Source of the DNA: Synechococcus sp. CBW1107
GTDB taxonomy: Bacteria; Cyanobacteriota; Cyanobacteriia; PCC-6307; Cyanobiaceae
Direction: 5' to 3'
DNA length: 64,000 bases
Assembly (NCBI RefSeq): GCF_015841355.1
Contig: NZ_CP064908.1
Coordinates: 930,001 to 994,000, forward strand
Shown here one piece after another: positions 56,071-64,000 of this stretch. Each line of letters begins with the position of its first letter. Position 1 is the first letter of the stretch. The notes beneath the pieces were generated by a model. It was given only the letters and a program-made list of their open reading frames with translations. It was not told the DNA's origin and did not search any database. The translations under genes and the position numbers were made by a program.

Positions 56071-56704
56071 GTGTGCCGCGGCGATAGCGCAACAGCATCT
56101 CCCCGCCCCCTAGGGGCCTGTGCTCCATCAACTGCCAGCTCTGGCCGGAGAGGTCGGGCGCCAGGGGGCTCACCCAGCCATGCCGGCCCCCCAACAGCAC
56201 CGGACAGAGGCTCAGCTGCAGCTCCTGCACAAGACCTTCCGCCAGCAGGGCCGTGGCCAGCTCAGTCCCACCGAGCAGCACCAGACGGCGCAGTCCTCGC
56301 ACGCCCAGCTCTGCCAGGCACGTCCGCCAGTCGCCCAGGGACAGATGGGCATCGAAGGCCGGCTGGCCCATCCCCGGTGAGAGCAGCCAGCGCTCCACGG
56401 GCTGGGCGAAGAATGGCAGGTACGGCTCCAGCCCCCGGCCTCGGCTCACCACCAGGGCGATGGGCTGGGGGGAGCGGCCCTCGAGGCGGCGTTGCGCCAG
56501 CAGCTCAGGGCGATGGATCAGACAGGTGCTGCGATGCAACCGGATCGTGGCCGCTCCGACCAGGCAGCCATCGGCCCAGGCCAGAGCCTCCTCCAGCACC
56601 CCGCGGTCGCCGTCAGCTCCGAGCTGGGCGGCACCCCCCTGGGCAGGCGCGAGACGGCCATCGAGGCTGATGGCCAGCACCAGCCGCAGCTGGGGAAGGC
56701 TCAA
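56057..56704 (-). CDS. RibD C-terminal-domain reductase (dihydrofolate reductase-like)
   Basis: The protein has 215 residues from a TTG overlapping the PTPS gene stop (TTGA). The reductase fold shows in 'LRLVLAISLDGRLAPAQGG', 'DGCLVGAATIRLHR', 'LRRLVLLGGTELATALLAEG' and 'LQLSLCPVLLGG'. Relatives reduce pyrimidine intermediates in riboflavin synthesis or pterins. Translational coupling to a tandem PTPS gene points to a pterin or deazapurine role here, which is inference. Confidence 0.88.
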   Translation of the reverse strand: MSLPQLRLVLAISLDGRLAPAQGGAAQLGADGDRGVLEEALAWADGCLVGAATIRLHRSTCLIHRPELLAQRRLEGRSPQPIALVVSRGRGLEPYLPFFAQPVERWLLSPGMGQPAFDAHLSLGDWRTCLAELGVRGLRRLVLLGGTELATALLAEGLVQELQLSLCPVLLGGRHGWVSPLAPDLSGQSWQLMEHRPLGGGEMLLRYRRGTPTEA

Positions 56705-57687
56705 GCGCCGGCGAGGGCCTCCAGCACAGCGGGGCGGGTCTCGAGGAGGGGGGTTTCGGCGAACACTTCGGCGGCGTTGTTGGGACTTTCCTGCAGACGC
56801 ACCTTGTGCAGAGCGGCACCGGTGGCGGCAATCGGTGCGCTGAGCAGATCAGCGATGTGCAGGGCGATGTTCTCGGCGGTGGGCACGCAGGTGGCGAAAT
56901 GGGCCACGTCCTTGTTGAGGAAGGTGTGATCGAAGGGCTCCACCACCAGGTCGTTCACCAGGCTCTGCAGCTCGCCGAGATCGCAGACCATGCCGGTGCG
57001 GGGATCGATCGCACCGCGCACGGTGACATCGAGCAGGTAGTTGTGGCCATGGCCATGGGGGCGGGCGCACTTGCCGTAGATCGCTTCGTTCTCGCTCTGG
57101 GAAAGCTCCTCGCGGGCGAGGCGGTGGGCGGCGGAGAAGTGGGTGCGGATCGAGAGGAAGGCTTCCATGGGGTTGCCGATGACATCGGCCCAGAGGGTGG
57201 GTTGCTCGTAGAGGCGCAGACCGGCGAGCGGCAGATGCGGGGCCAGACGCGTCCAGATCGCCTGGAGCAGGGCCTCGGTGGTGGGCAGGCGCCCCTCGGG
57301 CCGGCTGAGATCGAACTCAGGCCAGCAGTCGTTGAGGAACCGGAAGTCGAGGGGATCGGTGACCTCCCGGCGGATGGCGTGCTTCACATCGGAGAGATTG
57401 AGCACCATGCCGTCGCCATCGAGGGGCCCGGCCATCGCCACGATCAGCTCGTAGTTGTGGCCGTGGCCCGGGGCGAGGCTGCAGCGGCCGAAGCGGCTGA
57501 CGTTCTCCTCATCGCTCAGCTCCGGCAACCGGTAGAGGTGACTGGCGCTGAACAGGGCCCGGCGGGTGATCACGCAGCCACGGCCGTGGCCGTGGCGGAA
57601 CCCACCGGCGGAAACTCCTGCGCTGGGGGTGGCGGGCATCGCCATGGTCCCGGTGGCCATCGACTCGGCGGCGTCCTGCTGAGGCAT
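56701..57687 (-). CDS. Tandem PTPS/QueD-family protein (6-pyruvoyl-tetrahydropterin synthase-like)
   Basis: The protein has 328 residues, about twice a normal subunit. Each half carries a zinc site and catalytic Cys. First half: 'FSASHLYRLPEL', 'GRCSLAPGHGHNYEL'. Second half: 'FSAAHRLAREEL', 'GKCARPHGHGHNYLL'. 'NLSDVKHAIRREVTDPLDFR' and 'DLGELQSLVNDLVVEPFDHT' are the paired C-terminal motifs. Single-domain QueD makes 6-carboxytetrahydropterin for queuosine; other members make tetrahydropterins used by cyanobacteria. Divergent from aroK with 55 bases between the starts. Confidence 0.92.
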   Translation of the reverse strand: MPQQDAAESMATGTMAMPATPSAGVSAGGFRHGHGRGCVITRRALFSASHLYRLPELSDEENVSRFGRCSLAPGHGHNYELIVAMAGPLDGDGMVLNLSDVKHAIRREVTDPLDFRFLNDCWPEFDLSRPEGRLPTTEALLQAIWTRLAPHLPLAGLRLYEQPTLWADVIGNPMEAFLSIRTHFSAAHRLAREELSQSENEAIYGKCARPHGHGHNYLLDVTVRGAIDPRTGMVCDLGELQSLVNDLVVEPFDHTFLNKDVAHFATCVPTAENIALHIADLLSAPIAATGAALHKVRLQESPNNAAEVFAETPLLETRPAVLEALAGA

Positions 57688-57742
57688 CCTAGGGATTCCT
57701 CCTCAGGCAACGCCGGATCCACCGCCTCGCCGCCCAGCCCCC

Positions 57743-58405
57743 ATGGCCTCTGAACCGCCCTCCCCCGCCAGCGTGAGTTCTGGGCTGCCAGGGCGCCTGG
57801 AGGGCCTGAACATCTATCTGGTGGGGATGATGGGAGCCGGCAAGAGCAGTGTCGGCCGGCCGCTGGCCGAAGCCCTCGGCTATCGCTTCATCGATGCCGA
57901 CAGCGTTCTGGAGCAGCATGCCGGCTGCTCGATTCCTGAGCTGTTCGAGCGCGGAGGGGAGACGGCCTTCCGTGAGCTGGAGTCGGCCGTGCTCAACCGG
58001 ATCGCCTGCTGGCATTCCCTGGTGGTGGCCACCGGCGGGGGGGTGGTGTGCCGCCCCTGCAACTGGGGCCAGATGCGACAGGGTCTGGTGGTGTGGCTGG
58101 ACGCCCATGAGCAGCTGCTGCTGGAGCGCCTGCGGGCCGATCCAGGCCGCAGGCCCCTGCTGGCCACCGCTGATCCCGAGGGGCGGCTGTCCCAGCTGCT
58201 GAGCGAACGCCGGCCCCTCTACAGCCAGGCCGACCTCAGGGTACCCCAGGACGGACGACCGGCAGCAGCCGTCGCCGAGCAGGTGCTGGAGGCGATCCCC
58301 ACGGTGCTGCGCCAGCGGGTGGCACCACCGCAGGCTGCCGCTCAGCTGGTCGACGACAACGGCACCACGATGACCAGCCTGAACGCATCAGCCGAGCAGT
58401 GCTGA
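57743..58405 (+). CDS. aroK: Shikimate kinase
   Basis: The protein has 220 residues. It phosphorylates shikimate in aromatic amino acid synthesis. The P-loop is GMMGAGKS (28-35). 'GYRFIDADSVLEQHAG', 'SIPELFERGGETAFRELES' (shikimate site), 'VVATGGGVVCRP' and 'RRPLLATADPEGRLSQLL' (lid) are conserved. The C-terminal 35 residues are extra and variable. It is convergent with CRR7, whose stop is 31 bases away. Confidence 0.94.
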   Translation: MASEPPSPASVSSGLPGRLEGLNIYLVGMMGAGKSSVGRPLAEALGYRFIDADSVLEQHAGCSIPELFERGGETAFRELESAVLNRIACWHSLVVATGGGVVCRPCNWGQMRQGLVVWLDAHEQLLLERLRADPGRRPLLATADPEGRLSQLLSERRPLYSQADLRVPQDGRPAAAVAEQVLEAIPTVLRQRVAPPQAAAQLVDDNGTTMTSLNASAEQC

Positions 58406-58435
58406 TTCAGCTCATTCGACGACGTCGTTCGTCCT

Positions 58436-58699
58436 TCACCGTGCCGGGGGCTCCAGGCGCACGGCGTACCACTGAATGGCCATGCCGGGCTCCAGCTCCA
58501 GTTCACAGGCTGTTTCCAGCAGCCGCTCGGCCCGCTCACGGTCGCTGGAGAGTCCGAGCAGGTCGGCGGGGGGCTCCTCCAGTCCGGCGAGCTGGCTGGT
58601 CAGCCAGCTGAGGGTTTCGTCAGCCGTGAGGATGCGTTCCCCCCGGGAGGGCTCCAGCACCACGTAATGATCGAGTTCCCGCAGCAGGGGATCGGACAT
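58436..58699 (-). CDS. Chlororespiratory reduction protein 7 (CRR7)
   Basis: The protein has 87 residues from the ATG at 58699. The family end motif is clear: 'ETACELELEPGMAIQWYAVR' with 'LEPP'; the start 'MSDPLLRELDHYVVLEP' also fits. In plants CRR7 is needed for accumulation of the chloroplast NDH complex, and cyanobacterial relatives probably act in NDH-1 assembly. The ATG overlaps by two bases with the divergent start of the DUF6816 gene (CATG at 58697-58700). Confidence 0.85.
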   Translation of the reverse strand: MSDPLLRELDHYVVLEPSRGERILTADETLSWLTSQLAGLEEPPADLLGLSSDRERAERLLETACELELEPGMAIQWYAVRLEPPAR

Positions 58700-59399
58700 G
58701 CTCAGCTCTCGGGTCGCCTTCATCCTGGCCGCCCTGATCACCCTCTGGCCGGGGCAGGCCCTGGCGGCCAGCGGAGCCACAGGTCCGCTCGAGAGGCGTC
58801 TGGCGGCCTGGCCCGATTGGAGCCTGCCGGCCCCCCTCAGCCGCCCCGGTCGCAGCGACCTGCGCTATCCGGACTGGTTCAGCGGAGCCTGGTGGGTGCA
58901 CAGCCTGGAGGAGGGCAGTGGTGAGCCGATCCCGGCCTACCCCGTGCGATTCCTGCGGGATGACCGGGGAGCGGTGGTGGGCGATCGTGCCTTCAACGCC
59001 ACCCAGGTGGGCGACGCGCTGCTGGGGGGTCAGCTGCTCTCGGTGGCCAATGATCCGGCCAACCCCAACCGCCAGCTGGCCTTGCTGCGCGGCGATCTGG
59101 AACTGGAATCCACGGTGATCGGGCGCCGCAGCCAGCCGGAGCCGGCGGCCATGGCCCGGGAGAACAAGCAGGAGTTCCTCGCCGATGAGCTGACCCTGCA
59201 GGTGCTGCACGGCCCAGGAGGAGCGCGGATCAGCCGTGTGGAGACCCTGAGCCGCTACTCATTCGTCGCCGGCACTCCGGGCCACGAGCTGATCCGGGGG
59301 GAGCAGTGGCAGGCCACCTACCCATCGCCGGAGCAGGGGCTGGTGGCCCAGGCAAGCGGAGGCCATCACCTCTGGCTGCTGCTCAGCCGCAGCCCATGA
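58698..59399 (+). CDS. DUF6816-like secreted or lumenal protein
   Basis: The protein has 233 residues from the ATG at 58698. The signal peptide (MLSSRVAFILAALITLWPG, cleavage near 'ALAASG') sends it to the lumen or periplasm. 'YPDWFSGAWWVHSLEEG', 'VRFLRDDRGAVVGDRAFNAT' and 'EFLADELTLQVLH' resemble DUF6816, whose plant relatives are thylakoid-lumen proteins. It lacks catalytic motifs. It shares a head-to-head start with CRR7. Confidence 0.78.
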   Translation: MLSSRVAFILAALITLWPGQALAASGATGPLERRLAAWPDWSLPAPLSRPGRSDLRYPDWFSGAWWVHSLEEGSGEPIPAYPVRFLRDDRGAVVGDRAFNATQVGDALLGGQLLSVANDPANPNRQLALLRGDLELESTVIGRRSQPEPAAMARENKQEFLADELTLQVLHGPGGARISRVETLSRYSFVAGTPGHELIRGEQWQATYPSPEQGLVAQASGGHHLWLLLSRSP

Positions 59400-59408
59400 A
59401 GGCCCGGA

Positions 59409-60152
59409 TCAGGGGGAGGGCGGCGAAGCCGGCTCGCTGACGGCGCCTCGACCCAGAGAGAGGTAGAGGCCATCCCTCCAGGCGAAGAGGCTGGTGAGCA
59501 GGGGATGGTCGGCCAGGCCGGGCACGCCACGGCCGGCCAGAGGAGCACCGGCGCTGGCCGGGAAGAGCAGCAGCGACAACTGGGCCGCCACCGCGAGATC
59601 GGCCAGAGAGAGCCGATCACCCACCAGAAAGCGGCCCGGAGCCAGCAGCACCGCCAGCTGCTCGAGGTTCGCCTGCAGCTGGCGCCGCTCCGTCTGGCCG
59701 ATGGTGTCGCCGAGGGGGGTGAGCAGGTCGGTGGGCAGGGCCCCCACCAGCGAGCGCAGAAGCGCGGGGGTGGCCTCCGGCAGCAGGGCCCCACGCATGA
59801 CGGCATCGGAGCCGGCCGCCTGCAGCAGCGCCTGACGCACGCCGGCAGCCAGGGCCGTGTCGGCCCAGTCTTCAAAGAGGAGCACCCGGGCGCGGTCGGC
59901 CGGATCCTCGGGAATCAGGGGAGGGGTCGGCACCCGGCTCTCGAGGTGCTGGGCAATGGCGCTGGAGTCGGCGATCACCTCTCCGCCGTCCACCAGCACA
60001 GGCACCTGCCTCTGACCCGAGAGACGGAACAGCTCCAGCTGCCCCAGCCCGGGGGTGACCTCGATGATGCTGTATTCCAGCCCTTTGGCGGCCAGGATCA
60101 ACCTCACCTTCTCGCAGAAGGAGGAATGGCGGAACTGGTGAAGCTCGAGCAT
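59409..60152 (-). CDS. Glutathione S-transferase-family protein
   Basis: The protein has 247 residues from the ATG at 60152. The N-terminal thioredoxin-like GST domain has 'LHQFRHSSFCEKVRLILAAK' (catalytic Ser/Cys region), 'QRQVPVLVDGGEVIADSSAI' (cis-Pro and the glutathione-binding 'DSSAI'). The C-terminal helical domain includes 'ERRQLQANLEQLAVLLAPGR' and 'LSLADLAVAAQL'. The role may be peroxide or xenobiotic detoxification. The stop lies 9 bases from the convergent DUF6816 stop. Confidence 0.9.
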   Translation of the reverse strand: MLELHQFRHSSFCEKVRLILAAKGLEYSIIEVTPGLGQLELFRLSGQRQVPVLVDGGEVIADSSAIAQHLESRVPTPPLIPEDPADRARVLLFEDWADTALAAGVRQALLQAAGSDAVMRGALLPEATPALLRSLVGALPTDLLTPLGDTIGQTERRQLQANLEQLAVLLAPGRFLVGDRLSLADLAVAAQLSLLLFPASAGAPLAGRGVPGLADHPLLTSLFAWRDGLYLSLGRGAVSEPASPPSP

Positions 60153-60265
60153 CGTCGGCACGGTCCTCTGGGCGGCAGAGTAGCCCTCATGTTCTCCCGG
60201 CGTGGGCGACACCCCGCCACGGCCTCTCGGTTCCGCGCCTTGCCACCCACTGCCCCACCTGCGCC

Positions 60266-60472
60266 ATGAAGGACTTCTTCCTCAACGTGACGCGCTACCC
60301 GCGCTACCTGGTGGCGTTCAGCCTCGGCGTGTTCAACTCCGTGCTCGAACCTCTGGCGCAACGGCGCAGCAACCCGGTCACCGCAGTGGCCCTGGTGGGG
60401 GCCCTGGTGAGCGGAATGATCAGCCTGAGCCTGGTGCTGCGTGCCATGGTGACTCCAGCACCACTGGCATAG
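60266..60472 (+). CDS. DUF751/Ycf33 protein
   Basis: The protein has 68 residues. '[20 protein letters not shown]' at the start and two hydrophobic segments ('[14 protein letters not shown]' follows the first; '[20 protein letters not shown]' is the second) match DUF751, a family shared with the plastid gene ycf33. The function is unknown; it is a thylakoid or inner-membrane protein. It lies two bases upstream of rbfA. Confidence 0.88.
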   Translation: MKDFFLNVTRYPRYLVAFSLGVFNSVLEPLAQRRSNPVTAVALVGALVSGMISLSLVLRAMVTPAPLA

Positions 60473-60474
60473 GG

Positions 60475-60888
60475 ATGGCACAGGGCCGACGGGTGGAGCG
60501 CATGGCCTCCCTGATCCGCCGGGAGATCAGCGAGCTCCTGGTGAATGGCATCAAGGACGAAAGGGTCTCGCTCGGCATGGTCAGCGTGACCCAGGTGGAG
60601 GTGGCCGGCGATCTGCAGCACTGCAGGATTTTCGTGAGCATCTACGGCAGTGATGAGAATCGCCAGACGGCCCTGGCCGGCCTCAAATCGGCGGCTCCGT
60701 TCGTGAAGGGGGAGCTGGCACGGCGGCTGAATCTGCGTCGAACCCCCGACGTGCAGTTCCTGCTCGATCGCGGCCTGGAGAAGGGCAGCACGGTGCTGGG
60801 TCTGCTCAGCCAACTGGGGGAAGAGCGCCAACAGCGAGAGCCGCTCGGTGCGGAAGCGGGCGATGACGGCGGCGACAGCGGGACATGA
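60475..60888 (+). CDS. rbfA: 30S ribosome-binding factor RbfA
   Basis: The protein has 137 residues. RbfA binds the pre-30S subunit and helps 16S rRNA 5'-end processing and cold adaptation. The fold is recognised from '[20 protein letters not shown]', '[20 protein letters not shown]' and '[20 protein letters not shown]'. A polar, Gly/Asp-rich tail ends the protein. Its stop overlaps the nagZ ATG by four bases. Confidence 0.94.
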   Translation: MAQGRRVERMASLIRREISELLVNGIKDERVSLGMVSVTQVEVAGDLQHCRIFVSIYGSDENRQTALAGLKSAAPFVKGELARRLNLRRTPDVQFLLDRGLEKGSTVLGLLSQLGEERQQREPLGAEAGDDGGDSGT

Positions 60889-62537
60889 CGATGGTTCGGG
60901 GGCAGGCCCAGGAGCCGTTGCCGCCGGCCGCTGAGCTGCGCCGGCAAGTGGCGCGGCTGCTGGTGATCCGCGGCAGCGGCCACCTGGGCGACGGCCAGCG
61001 GCGCTACCCACGCTGGGAACTGGAGAACGCCTCGCTCAGGCGGCTGCTGTCCGAGGGGGTGGGCGGCGTGATCCTGCTGGGGGGCAGTGCCGCTGAATTG
61101 CGCCTGCGCAGCCGGCAGCTGCAGAGCTGGTCGAGGCAGCCCCTTCTGATCTGTGCCGACGTGGAGGAGGGGGTGGGGCAGCGCTTCGAGGGGGCCAGCT
61201 GGCTGGTGCCTCCCCTGGCCGTGGGGCGCCTGCACAGCAGCGATCCGGAGAGGGCCCTCTCCCTGGCCCGGCGCTACGGCCACTGCACGGGCCGCCAGGC
61301 GCGGCAGCTGGGGCTCAACGGTGTGCTCGCTCCGGTCTGCGATGTCAACAACAACCCCCGGAATCCGGTGATCAACGTGCGCGCCTGGGGAGAGACGGCC
61401 GGCACGGCAGCAGCCCTGGCAGCCGCCTTCCTGGAGGGGGCCCAGGCCGAAGGAGTGCTCTGCTGCGCCAAGCACTTCCCCGGCCATGGCGACACCTCCG
61501 ACGACTCCCACCTGGAGCTGCCCCGGCTGCCCCATGGAAGGGAGCGGCTGGAAGCGATCGAGTTTCCCCCTTTCCGGGCCGCCATCGCCAGCGGCTGCGC
61601 GGCGGTGATGACCGCCCACCTGCAGCTGGACGCCCTGGATCCGCTGCGGCCGGCCACCCTCTCCCACCCTGTGCTCACAGGGCTGCTGCGGCAGGAGCTG
61701 GGATTCACCGGACTGGTGATCACCGACGCCCTGGTGATGGAGGCGATCGCCTCCCGCTGGGGGGCGGCGGAGGCCGCCGTGCTCGCCTTCCAAGCCGGCT
61801 CGGATCTGATCCTGATGCCCGCTGATGCCGATGCCGCCATCGATGGCCTCGTGGAGGCCTTCAGCTCGGGGCGCCTGCCGCTGGAGCTGCTGCACAGGAG
61901 CCTGCGGCGACGCGAGGAGGCTCTGGCCGCCGCAGACTCCAGGGCTCCGGCAACGTCCCTGACAGGGCCTGAGGAGCTGGGCGAGCTGGAAACAGCGCAG
62001 GATCAGGCGCTGGCGCGGGAGCTGGTGGAGATGAGTCTGGACACGCGGAGCCCCCAGGCCCTGCCGGCCGGGCCGGGGGTCAACCTGATCCGCCTGGACA
62101 ACAGCCTGGCCTGTCCCTTCCTGCCGGCGATGGCACCGGCCCTGCTGCGGCCTGCCACAGCCGGCTACCGGACCTGCCTGCTGGATCCCCGTGGCCCCAG
62201 CCCCTGGAGCGGGAACGCCGACGCCCCCCTCGCTCTCGAGCGCCTGCCGGATGGGCCGGTGTTCCTGCAGTTGTTCGTGCGCGGCAATCCCTTCCGAGGC
62301 AGCGCCGGAGGTGATGAACCCTGGCCCGAGGTGATCCGCCAGCTGCTTGGGGTCCACCGGTTGGCGGGCCTGACCGTGCTGGGCAGTCCGTATCTGTGGG
62401 AAGCCCTGGAGCCCCTGCTCCCCAGCGGGATTCCCGCGGGCTACAGCCCCGCCCAGATGCCTCTGGCCCAGGCCGCCCTGCTCACCCGGCTCGGCCTGGC
62501 CGTCGGTGACGCCGCCGAAGGAGGCTTCACCGACTGA
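60885..62537 (+). CDS. nagZ: Beta-N-acetylhexosaminidase (GH3, NagZ-like)
   Basis: The protein has 550 residues, longer than the classic 340-residue enzyme. The TIM barrel includes '[20 protein letters not shown]', '[20 protein letters not shown]' (NagZ His-Asp catalytic loop) and '[11 protein letters not shown]' with the nucleophile Asp. Residues of about 360-550 form an additional alpha/beta domain, as in GH3 proteins of Gram-positive and cyanobacterial type. It removes GlcNAc from peptidoglycan fragments and so could supply AnmK (16453). Its start overlaps rbfA. Confidence 0.92.
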   Translation: MTMVRGQAQEPLPPAAELRRQVARLLVIRGSGHLGDGQRRYPRWELENASLRRLLSEGVGGVILLGGSAAELRLRSRQLQSWSRQPLLICADVEEGVGQRFEGASWLVPPLAVGRLHSSDPERALSLARRYGHCTGRQARQLGLNGVLAPVCDVNNNPRNPVINVRAWGETAGTAAALAAAFLEGAQAEGVLCCAKHFPGHGDTSDDSHLELPRLPHGRERLEAIEFPPFRAAIASGCAAVMTAHLQLDALDPLRPATLSHPVLTGLLRQELGFTGLVITDALVMEAIASRWGAAEAAVLAFQAGSDLILMPADADAAIDGLVEAFSSGRLPLELLHRSLRRREEALAAADSRAPATSLTGPEELGELETAQDQALARELVEMSLDTRSPQALPAGPGVNLIRLDNSLACPFLPAMAPALLRPATAGYRTCLLDPRGPSPWSGNADAPLALERLPDGPVFLQLFVRGNPFRGSAGGDEPWPEVIRQLLGVHRLAGLTVLGSPYLWEALEPLLPSGIPAGYSPAQMPLAQAALLTRLGLAVGDAAEGGFTD

Positions 62538-62587
62538 ACCGGCTCAGAGCCGGAGACCTGACCTCACGCCCCTAACCTCACGCCCGG

Positions 62588-63796
62588 ATGCGGGCCGCCG
62601 CCGTGCTCAGCCTGTCGATGATCGTGCGCAACGAGGCCCAGCGGCTCGGCCGCTGCCTGGAGTCGGTGGCGGGCTTCGCCGATGAACTGGTGGTGGTGGA
62701 CACCGGCTCCAGCGACGGCACGGTGGCCGTGGCCGAACAGCATGGCGCCCGGGTGGAGCGCATCCCCTGGCCCGGGGATTTCGCCCCCGCCCGCAACCAG
62801 GCTCTGGAGAGGGTCCGGGGCACCTGGGTGCTGGTGCTGGATGCCGACGAACAGCTGCTGGAGGACGCCAAGGAGCCCCTGCGGGCGTTGATGGCCGATC
62901 CCGACACGCTGTTGATCAACCTGCTGCGCCAGGAAGTGGGCGCGCTCCAATCGCCCTACTCCAGTGTCAGCCGTCTGTTCCGGCGTCACCCTCAGATCCG
63001 CTGGAGCCGCCCGTATCACGCGATGGTCGATGACAGCGTCACCGAACTGATGGCCAGGGAGCCCCGCTGGCGGGTGGTGGACTACCCCCACCCGGCGATC
63101 CGCCATGAGGGCTACCGGCCGGAACTGCTCGCCGATGGGCGCAAAGCGCGGCAGCTGCGGCGGGCCATGGAGCAGGAGTTGCGGGACCACCCCGGCAATG
63201 CCTACGCCAGCGCCAAACTCGGCGGCCTCGAGATCAGCGAGGGGCACGTGAAGCGCGGCATCGCCCTGCTCAAGGCCGGGCTGGCCGGCTGCCCCTCCGG
63301 CGCCCACCCGGAGCGGTTCGAATTGCTGCTGCACCTGGCGATGGCCGAGGCCAGCCGCCATCCCTCCAGGGCCGCGGCCCTCTACCGGGAGGCGCTGGCC
63401 GTGCCGCTCGATCCACGGCTCCAGGTGACGGCACGGCTGAACCTGGCGGCTCTGCAGCTCCAGGACGGCGCCACGGCCGAAGCCGCCCAGCTGGCGGAAG
63501 CCGTCACACGCGGAGCCCCCGAACTGGCCCTGGGCTGGTACAACCTCGGCCTGATCCGGCGCCGTCTCGGCGACCTCCGCGGCTCCCTGGAGGCCTATGA
63601 CATCGCCGTGAGCCTGGCTCCCGAGCACGCCGAAACCCACCAGAACCGAGCTGTGGCTCAGCTGCTGGCGGGCGACATCAGCGCTGCCCGCGCCAGTTTT
63701 CGCCAGGCCATCTCCCTGTTGCGGCAGCAGGGCCGCACCAGCGACGCCGAGACCCTGCACCGGCAGGCGGGGGCCATGGTGAGACTGGACGACTGA
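62588..63796 (+). CDS. Family 2 glycosyltransferase with C-terminal TPR repeats
   Basis: The protein has 402 residues. The GT-A fold begins 'LSLSMIVRNEAQRLGRCLES' and has 'VVDTGSSDGTVAVAEQHGA' and the DxD motif in 'WVLVLDADEQLLED'. After residue 190 come TPR-like helices ('ALLKAGLAGCPSGAHPERFE', 'LGWYNLGLIRRRLGDLRGSL', 'AETHQNRAVAQLLAGDISAA'). Relatives glycosylate SunS-like peptides or surface glycans; substrate unknown. Its stop overlaps the hemD start. Confidence 0.9.
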   Translation: MRAAAVLSLSMIVRNEAQRLGRCLESVAGFADELVVVDTGSSDGTVAVAEQHGARVERIPWPGDFAPARNQALERVRGTWVLVLDADEQLLEDAKEPLRALMADPDTLLINLLRQEVGALQSPYSSVSRLFRRHPQIRWSRPYHAMVDDSVTELMAREPRWRVVDYPHPAIRHEGYRPELLADGRKARQLRRAMEQELRDHPGNAYASAKLGGLEISEGHVKRGIALLKAGLAGCPSGAHPERFELLLHLAMAEASRHPSRAAALYREALAVPLDPRLQVTARLNLAALQLQDGATAEAAQLAEAVTRGAPELALGWYNLGLIRRRLGDLRGSLEAYDIAVSLAPEHAETHQNRAVAQLLAGDISAARASFRQAISLLRQQGRTSDAETLHRQAGAMVRLDD

Positions 63797-64000
63797 TGGA
63801 GGTGGCCGTGCTCTCAGGTCGGGTGGTTGTGGTGACGCGGGCCGAGCGGCAGCTGAGCGAGGCCCGGGCGCTGTTCGAGCGCGCCGGCGCCAGGGTGCTG
63901 GACCTTCCTGCGCTGGTGATCGGTCCTCCCGATGAATGGGGCCCCCTCGATGACGCCCTTGCGGAACTGGACGCCTTCCACTGGCTGGTGTTCTCCAGCG
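63796..64000 (+). CDS. hemD: Uroporphyrinogen-III synthase, cut by the window end
   Basis: Only the first 68 residues are inside the window: 'GRVVVVTRAERQLSEARALF' and 'ERAGARVLDLPALVIGPPD', then 'FHWLVFSS'. The VTR start, the 'L...P...I.P' strand and the 'WLVFSSxNG' strand are HemD features. The enzyme closes and rearranges hydroxymethylbilane to uroporphyrinogen III for heme and chlorophyll. The ATG overlaps the stop of the glycosyltransferase gene by one base (TGATGG). Confidence 0.85.
   Translation, partial: MEVAVLSGRVVVVTRAERQLSEARALFERAGARVLDLPALVIGPPDEWGPLDDALAELDAFHWLVFSS

Overview
The window is a GC-rich stretch of a cyanobacterial chromosome, most likely from the Synechococcus/Cyanobium group. 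The evidence is gene content: PsbU (45432-45809), a 48-residue high-light-inducible protein (27265-27411), a PucC/BCD chlorophyll-protein transporter (38828-40237), BtpA (48503-49339), CRR7 (58436-58699), a Ycf33/DUF751 protein (60266-60472), a PetL-like peptide (52098-52190), and several families known mainly from cyanobacteria (TIGR03279-type DUF512 protein, DUF2834, DUF3120, DUF4346, DUF6816, DUF2973). Species-level placement is not possible by reading alone.

Layout. 1-3664: tail of an RND efflux pump (inner-membrane pump and lipoprotein adaptor) on the minus strand. 3751-11381: RarA fusion protein, a secreted DUF1400-like protein, PrxQ, CoaX, CysH, a type II NADH dehydrogenase and a HAD hydrolase. 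11378-17625: HflX, an SLC13-type permease, a 1-Cys peroxiredoxin, KtrA and AnmK. 17642-24404: many small genes (ribbon-helix-helix regulator, Nif11-like protein, twin-CX3C peptide, DUF2973 and unknowns) around an ABC-F ATPase and an HtrA protease. 24466-31613: HrpB helicase, Hli, exonuclease VII (xseA-xseB), DUF2834, and a lower-GC membrane gene set ending in a YihY/BrkB protein. 31752-37281: one complete rRNA operon on the minus strand (16S, tRNA-Ile, tRNA-Ala, 23S, 5S, terminator), with a long leader reaching at least 37835. 38025-44395: a minus-strand run of inositol-phosphatase-like protein, PucC-type transporter, TolC, DUF512 protein and UppP. 44497-64000: DUF3120, PsbU, NadB, VKOR-thioredoxin, BtpA, RimO, transporters, a B12-type radical SAM protein, tandem-domain PTPS/QueD, RibD-like reductase, AroK, CRR7/DUF6816, GST, RbfA, NagZ, a glycosyltransferase-TPR protein and the start of HemD.

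The genes are mostly housekeeping and photosynthesis-related. They are tightly packed, with many 4-base start/stop overlaps that often use TTG or GTG starts. Redox functions recur: two peroxiredoxins, a VKOR-thioredoxin fusion, a GST and an NDH-2. I see no CRISPR array, insertion sequence, prophage or clear defence system. The most interesting leads are a perfect 16-base inverted repeat that brackets the 16S gene and could be a precursor-processing stem; a divergent ribbon-helix-helix/unknown gene pair with dyads between them; a secreted orphan DUF1400-like protein with a Cys-rich tail; a twin-CX3C peptide; head-to-head overlapping start codons at CRR7/DUF6816; and a 15-bp perfect hairpin upstream of a TTG-started gene.
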